In this document: in pieces, positions 40,701 to 51,200 of the stretch
Numbering within the stretch: position 1 is the stretch's first letter
Layout of the letters: each line of letters starts with the position of its first letter
Assembly: GCA_019828595.1 (NCBI GenBank)
Contig: JAHQRK010000047.1
Coordinates: forward strand, 62,001 to 126,000
Direction: 5' to 3'
From: Aphanomyces cochlioides
Lineage: Eukaryota > Oomycota > Saprolegniomycetes > Saprolegniales > Verrucalvaceae
Length of the DNA: 64,000 bases
Program-made: the position numbers and the translations under genes
The notes under the pieces: model-generated
Told to the model about the DNA's origin: nothing
Databases searched by the model: none
The model's input: the letters and a program-made list of their open reading frames with translations, nothing else

Positions 40701-41889
40701 AGTCGAATTGCTGATCCAGGTTGAACTGTCGGTACTCGCTGCGGGCAGTGTCAAGGGCTTGACGGGCGGTATTAACAATGGATGTCTCAACGAGTCCCAT
40801 GTCGAATGCTCGGCGGGAAGTAAGCCACTTCATCTTGAGGCTGTTGAGTGTGTACTTCATCGAGTCAATGTACTGGCGATGACTGACTTGGAGACGCTTC
40901 TTCATTCTCTTCAACCAGCCGTACCACTTTGCGCCAAAGTTTTGAGTGTCGTCTGCGCGCATCTCGTCCAAAAGTTGATTGGCTTCGGCCTTGATCGCTG
41001 CGACTACTTGAGGGTTCTTTAAGAGCTCACGGGGGAGGCGCCAGTAACTTCGGTCGGGAGCTCGCTGCTCGCAGGAGAGGACCACTTTGTGTTCCATGTG
41101 GTCGCCTGCAAAGCTGCTTGGGGAATAGCTTGAACGTGCGTACGTTTGAGCGACGATATCTTGGTCCACAAACAGGTAGTCGAGGCGGTTGCTTCGACCA
41201 GGGCCGCTGTAAACGCGCTCGTTGGGGTGGTGCATCCTCCACGCATCGATAACACCAAGTGCTGAAAGCCAGGCAATGCATTCCGCCTTACCAGCGTTGT
41301 GGTCTTGGCGAGGTCGAGTCGCGTCCAGATGCTCCTCCAGGGGTAAGTTGAAATCTCCTCCGACAAAGTGAATGCTGTCGTCTTCAAAGTCGCGAGGCAG
41401 ATCGTCGAAAAACGGTGCTCGAGAGTGAGCGATAACCGGGGCATAGACGTTGTGAAAGTACACAGGAACGCCGTCCCACTGAGTTCGAACAACCATGTAT
41501 CTTCCAGGTCGGTCATGGGTGGTCAAGTGTTGCAGGTCGAGGAATCCAGGCATGGATCCATGGAAATACGATGCCACACCGCAGCGCCGATTGTTGAGTG
41601 AGTCGACGCGATCAGTGCGGAGATCGTTGGTGAAGAGCTTGTATTTGCCAACGCCTACTTCGTTGTTGAGGTGGAGTTGGAAGGTTTCGAGATGTTTGAT
41701 GTTATTGATTTTGGTTTCTTGAAAGAAAACGGCTTGGGTCGGAATTTGGAGTCGCCGCGCCACAAGATGTCCGTTGTCTTTCAGCCCATTGAGGTTGGCA
41801 GTGGTCAGTTCGAGTATGGGGAACTTGGTGAAGAGACCGGCCGCGACCACCTTAGCCACGGAACGCGACAGACGTTGCGTTCGCAACAT
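37735..41889 (-). CDS. ORF2 of A4: APE endonuclease / reverse transcriptase (1,384 aa)
   Basis: Open and colinear with the ORF2 at 5198; all catalytic residues listed there are present. Differences include LLDFSKAYD for FLDFSKAYD in RT motif A (the Asp is kept), TLQGRK for TIQGRK, and the terminus QPSTPN. The start ATG at 41887-41889 overlaps ORF1 by 38 nt. Confidence 0.96.
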   Translation of the reverse strand: MLRTQRLSRSVAKVVAAGLFTKFPILELTTANLNGLKDNGHLVARRLQIPTQAVFFQETKINNIKHLETFQLHLNNEVGVGKYKLFTNDLRTDRVDSLNNRRCGVASYFHGSMPGFLDLQHLTTHDRPGRYMVVRTQWDGVPVYFHNVYAPVIAHSRAPFFDDLPRDFEDDSIHFVGGDFNLPLEEHLDATRPRQDHNAGKAECIAWLSALGVIDAWRMHHPNERVYSGPGRSNRLDYLFVDQDIVAQTYARSSYSPSSFAGDHMEHKVVLSCEQRAPDRSYWRLPRELLKNPQVVAAIKAEANQLLDEMRADDTQNFGAKWYGWLKRMKKRLQVSHRQYIDSMKYTLNSLKMKWLTSRRAFDMGLVETSIVNTARQALDTARSEYRQFNLDQQFDFHANVNERGTSHFFRRPKGIKVPLSSVTINGVTSTDPSEVKAGFTSHWKNIMVTPRDQPPLNRARRRAIIRAITRRLTQEQRDALESPLTAEDLCGALKSMNPNKSPGSDGWPAAFFQVSPDVFAQILLKVFNYQLTHHGHLLLQQRRSAVALLFKAGDRGDPGNYRPITLMSVEVKILSRALAYRLAQVAPYLAHPSQAGFVPGRRLHDHVMLVQALQTFCTNEDHDYYATLLDFSKAYDMVDQGFLFDVLKEMNIGPTFVSWVQLLYNTPLVQIIFNDGLGPTIRPTRGVKQGCPLSCMLFVLYLEPLGEMLRGSPDFGIPLPNGDSLTSIYFADDTTLLSSSLQAAVEQMAIVEDFCSVSGARLNVAKCMTLALNNNLDIEDIDDGGLLNVLPSEKPVKYLGILFGHRLPRDFQVQQLNDKFLAAFQTWGSRARTLQGRKLIVSTMLLSLLWHVTAAVYVPPTMVAVWQRMVNKYILGRKTQITDHHRSTICRKWQFDQKLGLGIPHVASKLRTQRLLRLQLLMQPNSPNTFAPWKLLVKRQFSRVMNKLYRDTHPFDFLTYFPNHSSKWLFLWELHPLWHDIWHQWAATPMAKRTASPPSLEELLNLPVWLTSYPALQVGPAGATSNVVKTALCRRWCRHASQNGFHCLKDFLTRQGTWPTRAAFIDRLSSNNRAAQVTLQANGAMGFAAPERAGQVYSHLTKIFDQVLRTSGVRTGTALTDIDTTSHPFKALFKDQLLSFERWPKRLVSRLAHHAPSDGKPHPVATSSRVEQQDIATYVRLIRKTCRWPPPLHGDVWFRLLFNMLPVNSRLFYLQPQQPDVICCVYTNCDAPENQHHAFHTCSRVYPLWRFHATAWRCFGVNFDWTAITNIDRFQVNERGSQLQDILFVLWALLCASNLHYIWTTHNAAKFESKEPPPPEIWQEVSFIRWHASIRRWLRLQEVDSPQRVEAISAINTLHRQPVYRPLVAKYPTLLALQPSTPN

Positions 41890-44851
41890 CTCCCAGCATG
41901 AGTGTCTGAGTGTCGGGTTGGAACATCACTTGGTTGTCGAAGGTGGGGTCCAGGGAGCCAGCCTCATGGAATTCCAGGATCGTGGTCAAGACGTATCGCG
42001 ACTTCTCGTCTTCGCCGGCATACAACGTTTCCATGATATTCCAAATCAAGAGGCCGAAGCTCGTGTCAAGCAATATGGCAGATAGCGATACGCCCGACAA
42101 ACAGCGGGAGCCCAAATGAGAAGCCAGTGCAGTGACCGGGTACTTGGTAGAGGCCACGATCGCAGCATCACTGTTGTAGTACGTTGGAGCATGAATGGCC
42201 AAGAGAACTTCTGCCACAGCCAACACTTCTTCCAGGTCGCCGCGGTGGAGGGAAATCTCGTCGCCGTCAATGGTAGTATCGATGAAGTCGATGTTCTTGA
42301 ATAGCTCGATGTTGCTGAAGATGGCTTGAACGTGCTCGCGGGTCATACGCACACCCCACGTCAATGAGTACAGCTGGGAGAACGGTTTGTCTCCACCCCA
42401 AGTCGCTCGAAGCCACCGATGGAGGAGGCGTTGTCTCACAAAGTACTCAAAGCATGCACGGTCTTCATCAAAAAGTCGGTGCAGTTGCAAGCCAAATTCA
42501 ATCGGGGAACGCTCGAGATGGCTACACAGCATGTCGACGCGGCCGTCGTTGATGAGTTGGGCAAGGTTGAACGAGCTGTTGGTCACTGCATCTTCGACTT
42601 GGGTTGAGAGATGCAATGGAACTTTGGCTGTCTTGGTGTCGAGGTCTTGTAGTTCGGCGAGATTTTCGTCAAGAGACATTTCTATGCGCTTGGGAACGCC
42701 ATCTTGGATCTTGGTGCCGCCGACAAATTGACCGGACGTAGGGAGGTGGGGAGGGTCATCCGAGACGTCCAGCTTGGGTACAATCGTTGAGATCTTGTAA
42801 TCGCCAAACTGAGCAACGTGTTCCTCGGGGTTGACACACACACGTTCGTCGAGGGCTTCAAACATGTTGGGCGAAATCCAAGAGCGGCCATGCTCGGGGG
42901 AATCCACTTGCTGTTGCGTCTTCTTGCGCTTGCCTCTCGACGCCTTGACGCCAGTCCACTGCGGAGGGTTGGCTTGCGCAGTTTTCCGACGTTTTGGCGC
43001 CTTGGGAGTCGAAGAAGGCGGGTTGGTTGGGCTGGGAGCTGGCTTGTTCAATCCATATTGGCGGGACGTTGCATCAAGGTCCAAACGAACCAAGTTCTTG
43101 TCACGAAAATACCACCCTTGACCGTACACGCGGAGACAACGGCCCTTGAAAAGAATTTCTTCGACGAGACGGCCGTCGCGCTGTATGGTCGTTGGTACGG
43201 AGGTTCCTTCAAAGTAAAGGCGGTACCGAGAGCTCGCCATACCGCTTGAAGAGGAAACGTTGGGGTAGGAGCCCCACAGGAAGCGTGGCTCCAACTTGGT
43301 CATGACGTCGAAGATCAGGCGCTCTTCGTCTTGATCTTGAAGGCCTTGAGGGATGTCCATGAAAAATCCGCCGAGGACGTGCGGAACGTTCATCGTGAAG
43401 TGTTGGGACGAGCCATCTCGAGCGACTTGAATCTTAAACGCGATGCCTCGCAGCTTCGTCATCGCTTCGTGAGAGGCAACACCCCACTTGAGCATGCGGT
43501 TCGGGATGTCCTTCTCGCATCTCACAATGTCAGCAATCGCAGTGTCGAGGCCGAGGGCTTGGTTGTCGAAAAGGATCGATGCCATGGCAGCTGAAACATC
43601 GATGGTCTTCGTGTGTGCACCCGTGGGCATCTGCAACCAGCCGACGATGCCGCGCGCCGAGTGCTTCTGGATCGGGAGGGTGTCTTCAAACGTGAGGGTT
43701 CCAGCAGCACGCTTGCGAAGGAGGGGTTCGAGTTCCTCCATCGTGGGCTGGTAAGGAGCAACGTCCTTGGTCTTGATGGCCTTGGCAGACTGAGACCGCT
43801 GTTGCGCTTGGAAGGCCCATACGTCGTTGGGGGCCTGGCGGTTGTTGGGTTGGCCACGGCCAGGTGTCTGGGCTCCGCCAGATTGAGAAATGTTTTCCAA
43901 ATGCGATCCGGGTGAAGCCTGAGACGATGGCTGGCGGACTGAGTGAGAGTCCGAGTCGTGCGTCAGACCAACACTCAAGCGTGCGTCAGAGGCTTGGTCT
44001 TGTCCGGACCCTGTCCCATGGTGGACAGAGTCACACGTTTGACCTTCACTCGCGTTGGACTTCGAGAAGCTTCCATGGGTGACTTGGTCTTGAGTATTCC
44101 CATGACCAACACTGGCCACAGGGTTGTTCGCGATTGTTCCAGATCTTGCCCGATGATTCTTCGAGAAGAGACCATCACTCATGGAGCGACTAGTCTCGAT
44201 GGGATCTTGACCTGTCGCCAGAGTGGACTTGTCGCTCGGGGGATTCTTCGAGAAGGGACCTTCACTCAGGGATGGACTGTTCTCGAATCTTCCTTGACCT
44301 GTCGTCATGTTGACGTCGGTGCTTGAGCGAGTCTTCGAGAAGCCACTATCACTCGTCGAGAGAACATTCTCGAAAGGAACAGAACCCAACGGAGTCTTGC
44401 CAGGCAAGCCACCATCACTCACGATGGACGTGGTTGATGGAGATTCTTCGGGCAAGGTCGTTGACGTCATGAGCACATCTTCCGAGGTTGGAACGCCGTC
44501 TTGCCAGGCTTCGTCGCAAGTGTCAGAGGTCGTTGGATCATTCGCGGGATCGCAAGCCTTCGTCGAGCGAGTCACAGGCAAGGGTTCAAAACGGCGCGGT
44601 TTCGAAGGGGTTGCACGTTGACGTGGAAACGGAACGCGCGTTGGAGTAGGGAGCGGATTCGTAGACGCGTCATGATGCGAAGCGTTGGAAGCATCGTCGA
44701 CGTCCTCTTCCAACGACGACGCCATGTCGGTATCGCTTGGGGATGGGTCAGCAACGACGATGACGTCCATATCGCTGGGGCTGGACGCCGAGGGAGAGAA
44801 CGCGGAGGAGCAAGATGGGGCACGAGGGTTGGTCGAGCGGGTAGCAACCAT
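41852..44851 (-). CDS. ORF1 of A4 (999 aa, function not recognised)
   Basis: Numbered from the ATG at 44849-44851. Residues 1-335 are Ser/Thr/Pro/Asp-rich and contain four degenerate repeats centred on FSK at about 171, 200, 229 and 262 (spacing 29, 29, 33), preceded by a (D/E/H)-(S/G)-x motif. A conserved core, shared with family B, spans about 342-595 (VWAFQAQQRSQSAKA to YFRDKNLVRLDL). Basic clusters KAPKRRK (617) and KRKK (641) look like nuclear or RNA-binding signals. A conserved C-terminal region (about 655-999) ends in VAFRG. No zinc knuckle was found. The role as RNA-binding protein of the retrotransposition complex is inferred from position. ORF1 ends inside ORF2 (overlap 41852-41889). 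Confidence 0.87.
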   Translation of the reverse strand: MVATRSTNPRAPSCSSAFSPSASSPSDMDVIVVADPSPSDTDMASSLEEDVDDASNASHHDASTNPLPTPTRVPFPRQRATPSKPRRFEPLPVTRSTKACDPANDPTTSDTCDEAWQDGVPTSEDVLMTSTTLPEESPSTTSIVSDGGLPGKTPLGSVPFENVLSTSDSGFSKTRSSTDVNMTTGQGRFENSPSLSEGPFSKNPPSDKSTLATGQDPIETSRSMSDGLFSKNHRARSGTIANNPVASVGHGNTQDQVTHGSFSKSNASEGQTCDSVHHGTGSGQDQASDARLSVGLTHDSDSHSVRQPSSQASPGSHLENISQSGGAQTPGRGQPNNRQAPNDVWAFQAQQRSQSAKAIKTKDVAPYQPTMEELEPLLRKRAAGTLTFEDTLPIQKHSARGIVGWLQMPTGAHTKTIDVSAAMASILFDNQALGLDTAIADIVRCEKDIPNRMLKWGVASHEAMTKLRGIAFKIQVARDGSSQHFTMNVPHVLGGFFMDIPQGLQDQDEERLIFDVMTKLEPRFLWGSYPNVSSSSGMASSRYRLYFEGTSVPTTIQRDGRLVEEILFKGRCLRVYGQGWYFRDKNLVRLDLDATSRQYGLNKPAPSPTNPPSSTPKAPKRRKTAQANPPQWTGVKASRGKRKKTQQQVDSPEHGRSWISPNMFEALDERVCVNPEEHVAQFGDYKISTIVPKLDVSDDPPHLPTSGQFVGGTKIQDGVPKRIEMSLDENLAELQDLDTKTAKVPLHLSTQVEDAVTNSSFNLAQLINDGRVDMLCSHLERSPIEFGLQLHRLFDEDRACFEYFVRQRLLHRWLRATWGGDKPFSQLYSLTWGVRMTREHVQAIFSNIELFKNIDFIDTTIDGDEISLHRGDLEEVLAVAEVLLAIHAPTYYNSDAAIVASTKYPVTALASHLGSRCLSGVSLSAILLDTSFGLLIWNIMETLYAGEDEKSRYVLTTILEFHEAGSLDPTFDNQVMFQPDTQTLMLGDVANATSVAFRG

Positions 44852-44903
44852 ATTGTCAGATAGCGTAGAGTGGTACTGCGGGGTAGCTGGCAAATTGGAA
44901 ACT

Positions 44904-45011
44904 CCGGTCATAGCTCAGTTGGTAGAGCGTTTGACTGTAGTGGAAAGTTGTATTGGATTCAGTATGGCTTCAGAAATCAAATGGCCACCGGTTCGATTCC
45001 GGTTGACCGGA
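44904..45011 (+). tRNA. tRNA-Tyr(GTA), rebuilt downstream of A4
   Basis: Complete gene with intron; 5' flank is the A4 5' UTR. Confidence 0.97.
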
Positions 45012-46096
45012 CTCTCTTTTTCACACTTTCATCTCCTTTCCTTCTCTTACCCTCTTTTTTCCACCTCTCTCTTCATCTTCACGACCTTTACACGTCCCAA
45101 CATTTAGATTCATCACATTTACCTACACATACAACAACTACACACGATACAGTCTATTCCAATGCCACACAAACAAATCTACGCGTTTTCACCAGCATTC
45201 ACGCGGCATGAGCCATCATTGCTCTGTCTTGTTTATTTCATGTGCAGGACACATTGGATGCACCCCAAAAGACATTACAATCAAGAGGAATCACATTCCC
45301 TTACATACGTTGTCGTGCCAGTATTTTTGTCGCTCGTCAATCTCTGACAAAAACTCCTCCACGTAGTAGCATAGAAGTGCCATTTTGAAGGTCCAGTGAG
45401 CATACATGCCCCACAGCTCCTACGTTTGCCTTTCGGATGTCTGTGACGGCTCAGTTCAAAGTAGTTCGGGGTTGACGTTTTAAGTGATGCCTCGCTAATT
45501 CATTGATCGAAATGAACAACACGTTATTTAAACATGGTTGCTTCTTGGAGGATAAAACAGTTTATGTTGGTTGTCCAAAATGAACAGCCTCATACTTTCC
45601 AACCTCTGAATTGAGGTATAATCCCTTTGCAAAAACAAATCGCAACGACGTTTGGCTTCAACACAGAGAGAGGAGGAAAAAGAGTCTACCAATCGCACAC
45701 GCATACATTCCGTTCTTGTTGTGTCGTTGTTTTAGTCACTCATATTTTGGCAAGTCATATATACATTCTTTTTGGGGGACACAGCACGAGGATTCATCGT
45801 GCTAACTTGGTGCGTGCTGTGTGGCCACGGTGCGACGTTGGTACGGAGACTTCTCTACAACACTGCATGAGGCAGAGCGAAGAGCTTGGTAAAGGGTAAG
45901 AGTGTTTGTAAATAAGAAGGTGGATGGAATGCGATGTTGTAGATGAAATGGCAGAGACGAGTCTCTGAAAATGGGCTGGAAGATAGTGAGGACTATAAGA
46001 ATACAGGGTGTAGGATGTGGTTGATGATGCCAGTTGGTAGTGTATGTAGATGACTAAAATAGTGTGTGAAAGGTCGGTGGCTGGAGGACGTATGTG
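45012..46096. repeat. tRNA-Tyr array spacer, unit 10
   Basis: T5G5 with TTTATTTC, a marker combination not seen in other units. Confidence 0.9.
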
Positions 46097-46111
46097 TCCG
46101 GTCATAGCTCA
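46097..46111 (+). repeat. Target-site duplication / tRNA-Tyr 5' fragment, left of A5t
   Basis: 15-bp fragment; partner at 46471-46485. Confidence 0.94.
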
Positions 46112-46470
46112 CTGCAATGGGGAGGTATATTAATAGACTTTCAATATCTACTAATACTAATATTGCCTACTAACGGCTCATCCCACTTCCAAATGCTTCA
46201 GCAGATTTTCTACTTTGGGCTTTGGAGTACAGCGATTTTTGACTTGTTGAATAAATACTTGGGGCTTGTTAATTTGGGGCTGAAGGTTGGAGCGCGAGCA
46301 AAGTCGGGTACTTGGCTACCAGTGGGCGATAGACAGGTTGTCTATGCAAAGTATTGATTGCTGAAATTGCTTCCACTCGTTGAGGGCTGTCAACTTCTTG
46401 GAGGCGAAGCCATCTGCGGATCGATGCATGCCATCGGATGAAGCTGACTTCTTGCCAAATTTCTGGCGGA
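46112..46470 (-). mobile_element. Family A LINE, truncated copy A5t (359 bp)
   Basis: Shortest A copy: 3' UTR plus the end of ORF2, breaking after TTCTGGCGGA, directly before the tRNA. Confidence 0.93.
46269..46470 (-). pseudogene. ORF2 C-terminal fragment in A5t (~66 codons)
   Basis: Only the tail after the zinc site, with the stop at 46269. No enzymatic domain. Confidence 0.85.
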
Positions 46471-46471
46471 T

Positions 46472-46579
46472 CCGGTCATAGCTCAGTTGGTAGAGCGTTT
46501 GACTGTAGTGGAAAGTTGTATTGGATTCAGTATGGCTTCAGAAATCAAATGGCCACCGGTTCGATTCCGGTTGACCGGA
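46472..46579 (+). tRNA. tRNA-Tyr(GTA), rebuilt downstream of A5t
   Basis: Complete gene with intron. Confidence 0.97.
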
Positions 46580-47664
46580 CTCTCTTTTTCACACTTTCAT
46601 CTCCTTTCCTTCTCTTACCCTCTTTTTTCCACCTCTCTCTTCATCTTCACGACCTTTACACGTCCCAACATTTAGATTCATCACATTTACCTACACATAC
46701 AACAACTACACACGATACAGTCTATTCCAATGCCACACAAACAAATCTACGCGTTTTCACCAGCATTCACGCGGCATGAGCCATCATTGCTCTGTCTTGT
46801 TTGTTTCATGTGCAGGACACATTGGATGCACCCCAAAAGACATTACAATCAAGAGGAATCACATTCCCTTACATACGTTGTCGTGCCAGTATTTTTGTCG
46901 CTCGTCAATCTCTGACAAAAACTCCTCCACGTAGTAGCATAGAAGTGCCATTTTGAAGGTCCAGTGAGCATACATGCCCCACAGCTCCTACGTTTGCCTT
47001 TCGGATGTCTGTGACGGCTCAGTTCAAAGTAGTTCGGGGTTGACGTTTTAAGTGATGCCTCGCTAATTCATTGATCGAAATGAACAACACGTTATTTAAA
47101 CATGGTTGCTTCTTGGAGGATAAAACAGTTTATGTTGGTTGTCCAAAATGAACAGCCTCATACTTTCCAACCTCTGAATTGAGGTATAATCCCTTTGCAA
47201 AAACAAATCGCAACGACGTTTGGCTTCAACACAGAGAGAGGAGGAAAAAGAGTCTACCAATCGCACACGCATACATTCCGTTCTTGTTGTGTCGTTGTTT
47301 TAGTCACTCATATTTTGGCAAGTCATATATACATTCTTTTGGGGGGACACAGCACGAGGATTCATCGTGCTAACTTGGTGCGTGCTGTGTGGCCACGGTG
47401 CGACGTTGGTACGGAGACTTCTCTACAACACTGCATGAGGCAGAGCGAAGAGCTTGGTAAAGGGTAAGAGTGTTTGTAAATAAGAAGGTGGATGGAATGC
47501 GATGTTGTAGATGAAATGGCAGAGACGAGTCTCTGAAAATGGGCTGGAAGATAGTGAGGACTATAAGAATACAGGGTGTAGGATGTGGTTGATGATGCCA
47601 GTTGGTAGTGTATGTAGATGACTAAAATAGTGTGTGAAAGGTCGGTGGCTGGAGGACGTATGTG
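46580..47664. repeat. tRNA-Tyr array spacer, unit 11
   Basis: T4G6 and TTTGTTTC, the same marker pair as unit 6. Confidence 0.9.
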
Positions 47665-47679
47665 TCCGGTCATAGCTCA
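47665..47679 (+). repeat. Target-site duplication / tRNA-Tyr 5' fragment, left of A6t
   Basis: 15-bp fragment; partner at 48111-48125. Confidence 0.94.
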
Positions 47680-48110
47680 CTGCAATGGGGAGGTATATTA
47701 ATAGACTTTCAATATCTACTAATACTAATATTGCCTACTAACGGCTCATCCCACTTCCAAATGCTTCAGCAGATTTTCTACTTTGGGCTTTGGAGTACAG
47801 CGATTTTTGACTTGTTGAATAAATACTTGGGGCTTGTTAATTTGGGGCTGAAGGTTGGAGCGCGAGCAAAGTCGGGTACTTGGCTACCAGTGGGCGATAG
47901 ACAGGTTGTCTATGCAAAGTATTGATTGCTGATATTGCTTCCACTCGTTGAGGGCTGTCAACTTCTTGGAGGCGAAGCCATCTGCGGATCGATGCATGCC
48001 ATCGGATGAAGCTGACTTCTTGCCAAATTTCTGGCGGAGGCGGCTTCTTCGATTCGAACTTGGCGGCGTTGTGCGTTGTCCAAATATAGTGAAGGTTGGA
48101 AGCACACAGA
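47680..48110 (-). mobile_element. Family A LINE, truncated copy A6t (431 bp)
   Basis: 3' UTR plus the end of ORF2, breaking after AGCACACAGA. Followed by a 15-bp fragment and then A7, so A7 hit the tRNA that A6t had rebuilt. Confidence 0.93.
47837..48110 (-). pseudogene. ORF2 C-terminal fragment in A6t (~90 codons)
   Basis: Tail of ORF2 downstream of the zinc site, stop at 47837. Confidence 0.85.
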
Positions 48111-48125
48111 TCCGGTCATAGCTCA
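48111..48125 (+). repeat. Target-site duplication between A6t and A7
   Basis: 15-bp fragment; right partner of A7 at 55460-55474. An 8-bp CACTGCAA tandem duplication spans the junction (48124-48139). Confidence 0.94.
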
Positions 48126-48290
48126 CTGCAACACTGCAATGGGGAGGTATATTAATAGACTTTCAATATCTACTAATACTAATATTGCCTACTAACGGCT
48201 CATCCCACTTCCAAATGCTTCAGCAGATTTTCTACTTTGGGCTTTGGAGTACAGCGATTTTTGACTTGTTGAATAAATACTTGGGGCTTG

Positions 48291-51200
48291 TTAATTTGGG
48301 GCTGAAGGTTGGAGCGCGAGCAAAGTCGGGTACTTGGCTACCAGTGGGCGATAGACAGGTTGTCTATGCAAAGTATTGATTGCTGAAATTGCTTCCACTC
48401 GTTGAGGGCTGTCAACTTCTTGGAGGCGAAGCCATCTGCGGATCGATGCATGCCATCGGATGAAGCTGACTTCTTGCCAAATTTCTGGCGGAGGCGGCTC
48501 CTTCGATTCGAACTTGGCGGCGTTGTGCGTTGTCCAAATATAGTGAAGGTTGGAAGCACACAGAAGAGCCCAGAGCACAAACAGTATGTCTTGAAGCTGG
48601 CTACCGCGTTCGTTGACTTGAAAGCGGTCGATGTTGGTGATGGCAGTCCAATCGAAATTGACACCGAAGCATCGCCAAGCGGTCGCGTGAAAACGCCAAA
48701 GGGGATACACGCGAGAGCAGGTGTGGAAGGCGTGGTGTTGGTTCTCCGGTGCGTCGCAATTGGTATAGACACAGCAAATTACGTCTGGCTGCTGAGGTTG
48801 CAAGTAGAACAAGCGCGAGTTGACAGGCAGCATGTTGAACAACAGTCGAAACCAAACGTCGCCATGGAGGGGAGGCGGCCAACGGCATGTTTTGCGGATG
48901 AGTCGCACGTAGGTCGCAATATCTTGTTGCTCGACGCGGGACGATGTCGCCACTGGGTGCGGTTTTCCATCCGAAGGGGCGTGATGCGCCAAACGTGATA
49001 CGAGTCGCTTGGGCCAACGCTCGAAGGATAGCAATTGATCTTTGAAAAGTGCCTTGAAAGGGTGACTTGTTGTATCGATATCGGTCAAAGCAGTTCCAGT
49101 TCGAACGCCAGACGTGCGGAGGACTTGGTCGAATATCTTGGTGAGGTGGCTATAAACTTGACCAGCACGTTCGGGTGCTGCAAATCCCATCGCGCCGTTC
49201 GCTTATAACGTCACTTGTGCCGCACGGTTGTTGGATGACAGTCGATCAATAAACGCAGCTCTTGTAGGCCATGTCCCTTGCCGTGTCAAGAAGTCTTTGA
49301 GGCAGTGGAAACCGTTTTGAGACGCATGTCTACACCATCGACGACACAGAGCAGTCTTCACGACATTTGATGTAGCACCCGCAGGACCAACTTGCAGAGC
49401 GGGGTAGGATGTCAGCCACACGGGGAGGTTCAAAAGTTCTTCGAGGCTTGGTGGCGAAGCGGTTCGCTTGGCCATAGGTGTGGCGGCCCATTGATGCCAA
49501 ATGTCGTGCCAAAGAGGATGCAGCTCCCACAAAAACAACCACTTGGAGCTGTGGTTGGGGAAGTACGTGAGAAAGTCGAACGGGTGGGTGTCGCGATACA
49601 GCTTGTTCATGACACGGGAAAATTGTCTCTTGACAAGCAACTTCCATGGGGCAAATGTGTTGGGTGAATTGGGCTGCATCAAGAGTTGGAGCCGCAGCAG
49701 TCGCTGAGTCCGAAGCTTCGAAGCCACATGCGGAATACCGAGGCCGAGTTTTTGATCGAACTGCCACTTGCGGCAAATAGTTGAGCGATGATGGTCGGTG
49801 ATTTGCGTCTTCCGACCAAGGATGTACTTGTTGACCATTCTTTGCCAAACGGCAACCATCGTTGGAGGCACATACACTGCAGCCGTGACATGCCATAACA
49901 ACGACAACAACATGGTCGATACGATGAGTTTGCGGCCTTGGATGGTTCGCGCACGACTTCCCCACGTTTGAAACGCAGCCAGAAACTTGTCGTTCAGTTG
50001 CTGGACTTGAAAATCGCGCGGCAGTCGGTGGCCAAAGAGAATACCAAGGTATTTCACTGGCTTCTCGCTCGGCAAGACGTTCAAGAGGCCACCATCGTCG
50101 ATGTCTTCGATATCGAGATTGTTGTTGAGCGCCAAAGTCATGCACTTGGCAACGTTGAGACGAGCTCCAGACACAGAGCAAAAGTCTTCGACAATTGCCA
50201 TTTGCTCGACCGCCGCTTGGAGGGATGACGAGAGTAGAGTCGTGTCGTCGGCAAAGTAGATGCTCGTCAGTGAGTCTCCATTTGGAAGGGGAATACCAAA
50301 ATCAGGAGATCCGCGTAGCATTTCGCCGAGTGGCTCGAGGTAAAGTACGAAGAGCATGCACGATAGGGGGCAACCTTGCTTGACTCCGCGGGTAGGCCGT
50401 ATGGTAGGGCCAAGACCGTCGTTGAAAATGATCTGGACCAGAGGCGTATTGTAAAGCAACTGAACCCAAGACACAAATGTGGGACCGATGTTCATCTCCT
50501 TGAGTACGTCGAAGAGAAAGCCTTGGTCAACCATATCGTATGCCTTGGAAAAGTCGAGAAACGTCGCGTAGTAGTCGTGGTCTTCATTGGTACAGAAAGT
50601 CTGCAATGCTTGTACCAGCATCACGTGGTCGTGCAAGCGACGGCCAGGGACAAAACCAGCTTGGCTTGGGTGAGCGAGGTATGGGGCAACTTGTGCAAGA
50701 CGGTAGGCCAGCGCCCGCGATAGAATCTTGACTTCAACCGACATGAGAGTAATCGGCCGATAGTTGCCAGGGTCGCCTCTGTCTCCAGCCTTGAACAAGA
50801 GCGCCACTGCACTTCGGCGTTGTTGGAGCAGGAGGTGACCGTGATGGGTGAGTTGGTAGTTGAACACCTTGAGCAGGATTTGGGCGAATACGTCCGGGGA
50901 GACTTGAAAGAAAGCTGCAGGCCAGCCGTCTGAACCAGGAGACTTGTTCGGGTTCATAGACTTGAGCGCGCCGCACAGGTCTTCCGCCGTGAGAGGACTT
51001 TCCAGAGCGTCGCGCTGTTCTTGAGTGAGACGTCGAGTAATGGCTCGAATGATAGCTCGGCGACGGGCCCGATTCAACGGTGGTTGGTCTCTTGGAGTGA
51101 CCATGATGTTTTTCCAATGAGACGTAAAACCAGCCTTGACTTCAGACGGGTCAGTCGACGTTACACCGTTGATTGTCACGGACGAGAGCGGCACTTTGAT

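Larger units (their letters stand above)
37580..44902 (-). mobile_element. Family A LINE, full-length copy A4, both ORFs open
   Basis: 7,323 bp and the only family A copy in the window with neither ORF disrupted, so the best candidate for a currently autonomous A element. Its 3' UTR has an extra 1-nt deletion (TTCAGAGATT near 37668) relative to A3. Confidence 0.95.
35869..44903. repeat. ~9.04 kb tandem block, second copy
   Basis: Second copy of 26832-35868, two bases shorter. It contains the only A element with both ORFs open (A4). Confidence 0.85.

Noticed and set aside
28025..44903. The 9-kb repeat as a pure assembly artefact
   Set aside because: The copies differ by several indels and substitutions, including a frameshift present in one only; long-read confirmation would still help.
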